Assembly: GCA_937942105.1 (NCBI GenBank)
Contig: CALDFS010000322.1
Location: 1-6,565, forward strand
Source of the DNA: an uncultured Ruminococcus sp.
GTDB lineage: Bacteria > Bacillota > Clostridia > Oscillospirales > Ruminococcaceae
Reading direction: 5' to 3'
DNA length: 6,565 nucleotides
In this document: one piece after another, positions 3,905 to 6,565 of the stretch
How the letters are laid out: each line of letters starts with the position of its first letter
Position numbering within the stretch: position 1 is the stretch's first letter
Translations under genes and position numbers: made by a program
The notes under the pieces: generated by a model
What the model was told of the DNA's origin: nothing
The model's database searches: none
The model's input: the letters and a program-made list of their open reading frames with translations, nothing else

Positions 3905-6565
3905 TTACAGACTTTCTATGCTGTCAAACTCTCCGCAGGCGTCTATCTTCTCCCTTGCGGCAACTACGCAGACGCTTCCGGAATCAAGGGCAGCCTGAAC
4001 CTTGTCGGCAAGTGCGGATAATGTTTCCGGCGTTGCCGAGATTATCGCGTGCAGGCACTCCTTAAGATCGGCGTTGGTGGTCTTGCGCCAGTATCTTCTG
4101 TCGGCTACTGAAGCCTTAAGTCTGGGAGAAAGCAGCGGCGAGCAATCCGCAGCCGCACCAATTATGAATCCTGTAAGGTCGGGGGATGATGAAGCAAAGC
4201 CCTTTATGAATTCGCCGGTCTTGGAGTAGCTTTCAAGTGACTTAGCCGCGCTGGGGTCGCGGTAGGAGTAGTTGGCAACAACGCCGTTGTTGTAAGCAAC
4301 CATTCCGCAGCCATATGCGCCGCCCTGTACTCTTATAACGTTCCAAAGGTATGCAAGGCTTACTATCTTAGAGGTAAGCTCCATCTCGCCGCAGAAGCCC
4401 GAGCCGAGCTTGGTAATATCTCCGCCCTTAACGGCAAAGCATATATCCGCCGGGATAACAATGCCTTCCCTGCTGATTCCGCGGGGCTTTACAGTCTCGG
4501 CGCGGCAGCAGGACTCTCCGCCTGCGGGCAGAGCCTTCTTAAGGATTTCAACGGCGCTGTCAACAATCTTATCGTTTCCGCCGGTAAAGCTTGCGGTGAG
4601 CGAATTCTCGGTAATAATCTTTCCTGCCAAAGCCGCCATCGAAGCTTTAAGAGCTTCCCAGCTCCAGCCGGATTCGTTATCGCGCAGCCACTTGTAATAG
4701 CTGAAGCCGCCGGCGCATTCCTCAACAACGCCAGAAGCGGATATCTGGGCGCGAAGCCTTGTAAGGGCGATGGAGTTGCCGGCCATAACCGTCCTCTGGA
4801 ACAGCTTCATCTTGGTCTGGCGGAGGATATCAAGCGCTTCGTTTTCCTTGTCGAATACCGTCTTTGTAAGCAGCTCGGCAACGAACTCGACTGCCTTATC
4901 AGCGTTGCTTTCAAGCGTGCTGAAGGATACAACAAGCTTTGTCAGGCAGCTGCCGGTGCAGTTTTTCTCTTCATAAGCCGCAACCGAGAAGTTAAGACTT
5001 CCGCAAAGAAGGCGGGTGAGGTTTGCGACCTCCTCCTCGGAATGGTTTTCGGTTTTAAGCTTGCCCAAAAGCTCGCACATGAAGGAAAGCTCAGAAATGT
5101 CCTTTTCGCCAAGACCGTCAGCATCAAAGTAAAGATTGCAGTAAACTATTCCGCCGCAGTTGACATCGTGCCTTAGCACCTTTACGCCGTTAACGGCGGT
5201 CTCCTCGGCAGGAATAACCTCAGGCTCATCGGAGATATCCGAAAGCTTAAGCGAGGGGATGGACTTCAGATCCTCCTCGGAATCGGTGGAGTGCTGCCAA
5301 TCCTCTAAAACCTTCTGCTCTTGCTTAAGCTCGGCGCGCTTTTCATCGCTCCAAGCGGCTTCTTCTGCGGCAAGACGGTCGGCTTCTGCCTTTCTTCTTG
5401 CCTCGCCGGCTGTCTTCGATGGGTTCATTGTAACCTTGCAGCTGTGGGGATTATTGATAAGAATTTCACTGATGAGCTGCTCAAAGTAGCCCTCATCCAT
5501 CTTCCTGCGAAGATTTACGAACAGGTCGCCTACTTCAAGCTCTGCTATCGGGTCGCCGCCGTAGAGCCATGTTGAAAGGGTGTTCAGGCTGTAAACAAGA
5601 CCCTGCGGAACGCTTCCGGAATCGCACTCGCGGAGCTTGAATTCGTAGTTGGCCAAAGCTGCGCCCAGCTGGTCGCGGTCGATACCCTCGCGTGCGAGCC
5701 TTGCAAGCTCATCGAAGATTACCTTCTCAACCTTTTCCTTATTGCCCGCTTCAAGGTTCTTTGCCTGAATAAATACCCAAGGCTGATAAATACCGTCGTA
5801 AACATCGACCGATACCTCTTCGCACAGACCTGCGCCCAGAACTGCCTTGTTGAGCGGAGCCTGGTTGCTGCCTGCAAGCACCTTTGAAAGCACGTTCATT
5901 GCAACCGTCTTTTCGCGTTCATCGAACATGCCTATAACGCTGCCCCATGCAAGCCTTGTCTTCTTAGAGATATCCTCGTCCTCGCCGACCTCGAACTCGA
6001 CTTCTACATTCTCGGTCTTAACCGGCTTCTGAAGTGCAGGGGGAGCCATTCTTTCGGTCTTATCGAATTTGCTCAGATATTCATCATCAGCAACTGCCAG
6101 AACCTCGTCGATATTTACGTCGCCGTCTAAGAACATATATGCATTTGAGGGAGAATAGAAGCGGCGATGGCTGTTTATGAACTCCTCATAGCTCAGATCC
6201 GGAATCTTAGCCGGGTCGCCGCCGGATACGTACTTATAAGGAGAATCGGGGAACAGATGAACGTTCAGCGTGCAGATCATCTGCTCGTCAGCGTCCGCCA
6301 TCGCACCTTTCATCTCGTTGAAGACAACGCCCTTGTAGCTGGGCTTGCCGTTTTCGTCAAATTCGTAATGCCAGCCCTCCTGATGGAAGATTTCCGGCTT
6401 GGAGTAAATTAAGGGGCGGAAAACAGCGTCAAGGTAAACGCGGGTTAAATTCATAAAGTCCTTATCGTTGCGGCTGCAAACCGGGTAAACTGTCTTATCC
6501 GGGTAGGTCATGGCATTTAAGAAAGTGTTCATCGAGCTTTTTAACAGCTCAACAAACGGTTCCTT
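3905..6565 (-). CDS. Insulinase-family peptidase, M16C (PreP/Cym1-like), N-terminus beyond right edge
   Basis: The frame is open to the last base; 11 codons (KEPFVELLKSS) precede the first in-window Met, and they match the family, so that Met is internal and the true start is outside. The visible 886 residues compare with about 970 in the family. The inverted zinc motif HxxEH lies in the missing part. NEMKGA (visible residues 83-88) supplies the third zinc ligand, Glu. An acidic/basic helical linker near 385-430 leads into the M16C-associated segment (SIPSLKLSDI near 433-443). The C-terminal half has RVQGGAYGCGM (about 745-755) and YRDPS (about 768-772), the Arg/Tyr substrate-binding elements. 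Such enzymes are clamshell metallopeptidases that degrade unstructured peptides, here most likely in the cytoplasm as no signal is visible. The reading frame is unbroken. It heads a two-gene unit with the GNAT gene. Confidence 0.95.
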   Translation of the reverse strand, partial: KEPFVELLKSSMNTFLNAMTYPDKTVYPVCSRNDKDFMNLTRVYLDAVFRPLIYSKPEIFHQEGWHYEFDENGKPSYKGVVFNEMKGAMADADEQMICTLNVHLFPDSPYKYVSGGDPAKIPDLSYEEFINSHRRFYSPSNAYMFLDGDVNIDEVLAVADDEYLSKFDKTERMAPPALQKPVKTENVEVEFEVGEDEDISKKTRLAWGSVIGMFDEREKTVAMNVLSKVLAGSNQAPLNKAVLGAGLCEEVSVDVYDGIYQPWVFIQAKNLEAGNKEKVEKVIFDELARLAREGIDRDQLGAALANYEFKLRECDSGSVPQGLVYSLNTLSTWLYGGDPIAELEVGDLFVNLRRKMDEGYFEQLISEILINNPHSCKVTMNPSKTAGEARRKAEADRLAAEEAAWSDEKRAELKQEQKVLEDWQHSTDSEEDLKSIPSLKLSDISDEPEVIPAEETAVNGVKVLRHDVNCGGIVYCNLYFDADGLGEKDISELSFMCELLGKLKTENHSEEEVANLTRLLCGSLNFSVAAYEEKNCTGSCLTKLVVSFSTLESNADKAVEFVAELLTKTVFDKENEALDILRQTKMKLFQRTVMAGNSIALTRLRAQISASGVVEECAGGFSYYKWLRDNESGWSWEALKASMAALAGKIITENSLTASFTGGNDKIVDSAVEILKKALPAGGESCCRAETVKPRGISREGIVIPADICFAVKGGDITKLGSGFCGEMELTSKIVSLAYLWNVIRVQGGAYGCGMVAYNNGVVANYSYRDPSAAKSLESYSKTGEFIKGFASSSPDLTGFIIGAAADCSPLLSPRLKASVADRRYWRKTTNADLKECLHAIISATPETLSALADKVQAALDSGSVCVVAAREKIDACGEFDSIESL

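Overview
The window looks like a chromosomal segment of an anaerobic, probably gut-dwelling, low-to-mid GC Firmicute. A Clostridia/Oscillospiraceae-type genome is my inference; no taxonomic marker is present. The reasons are strong AGGAG/GGAGG ribosome binding sites, near-consensus housekeeping promoters, a two-iron superoxide reductase typical of strict anaerobes, a family 2 glycoside hydrolase, and a PreP-type M16C peptidase of the kind common in Clostridia.

Layout. At the left edge (1-645, minus) lies the 5' part of a GH2 beta-galactosidase-like gene. It has its own promoter (711-739) and diverges from the magnesium transporter gene mgtE (1098-2465, plus), which has a near-perfect promoter at 806-834. 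Between that promoter and mgtE is a leader of about 257 nt. It holds a 30-codon ORF with an excellent Shine-Dalgarno and two mutually exclusive RNA pairings, one of which buries the mgtE Shine-Dalgarno. It does not carry the M-box consensus. Next come 531 bases without an intact gene (2466-2996). They contain a two-stem insert, a second copy of the last 32 codons plus stop of mgtE that differs only at synonymous positions, and an array of about nine 19-nt mini-hairpins. Superoxide reductase (2997-3380, plus) follows and ends at a bidirectional terminator (3403-3442). On the other strand a GNAT acetyltransferase (3456-3899) sits 5 nt behind a long M16C insulinase-family peptidase (3905 to beyond the right edge).

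The genes do not form one pathway. They are separate housekeeping units: carbohydrate hydrolysis, Mg2+ uptake, superoxide defence, and peptide degradation with a co-transcribed acetyltransferase. The unusual material is non-coding and clusters around mgtE: (1) a possible leader-peptide-controlled translational switch upstream, (2) a synonymous-only tail duplication downstream, like the scar of an element that integrates in the 3' end of a gene and restores its reading frame, and (3) the hairpin array. All three are inferred from reading the sequence. No folding program or database search was run.
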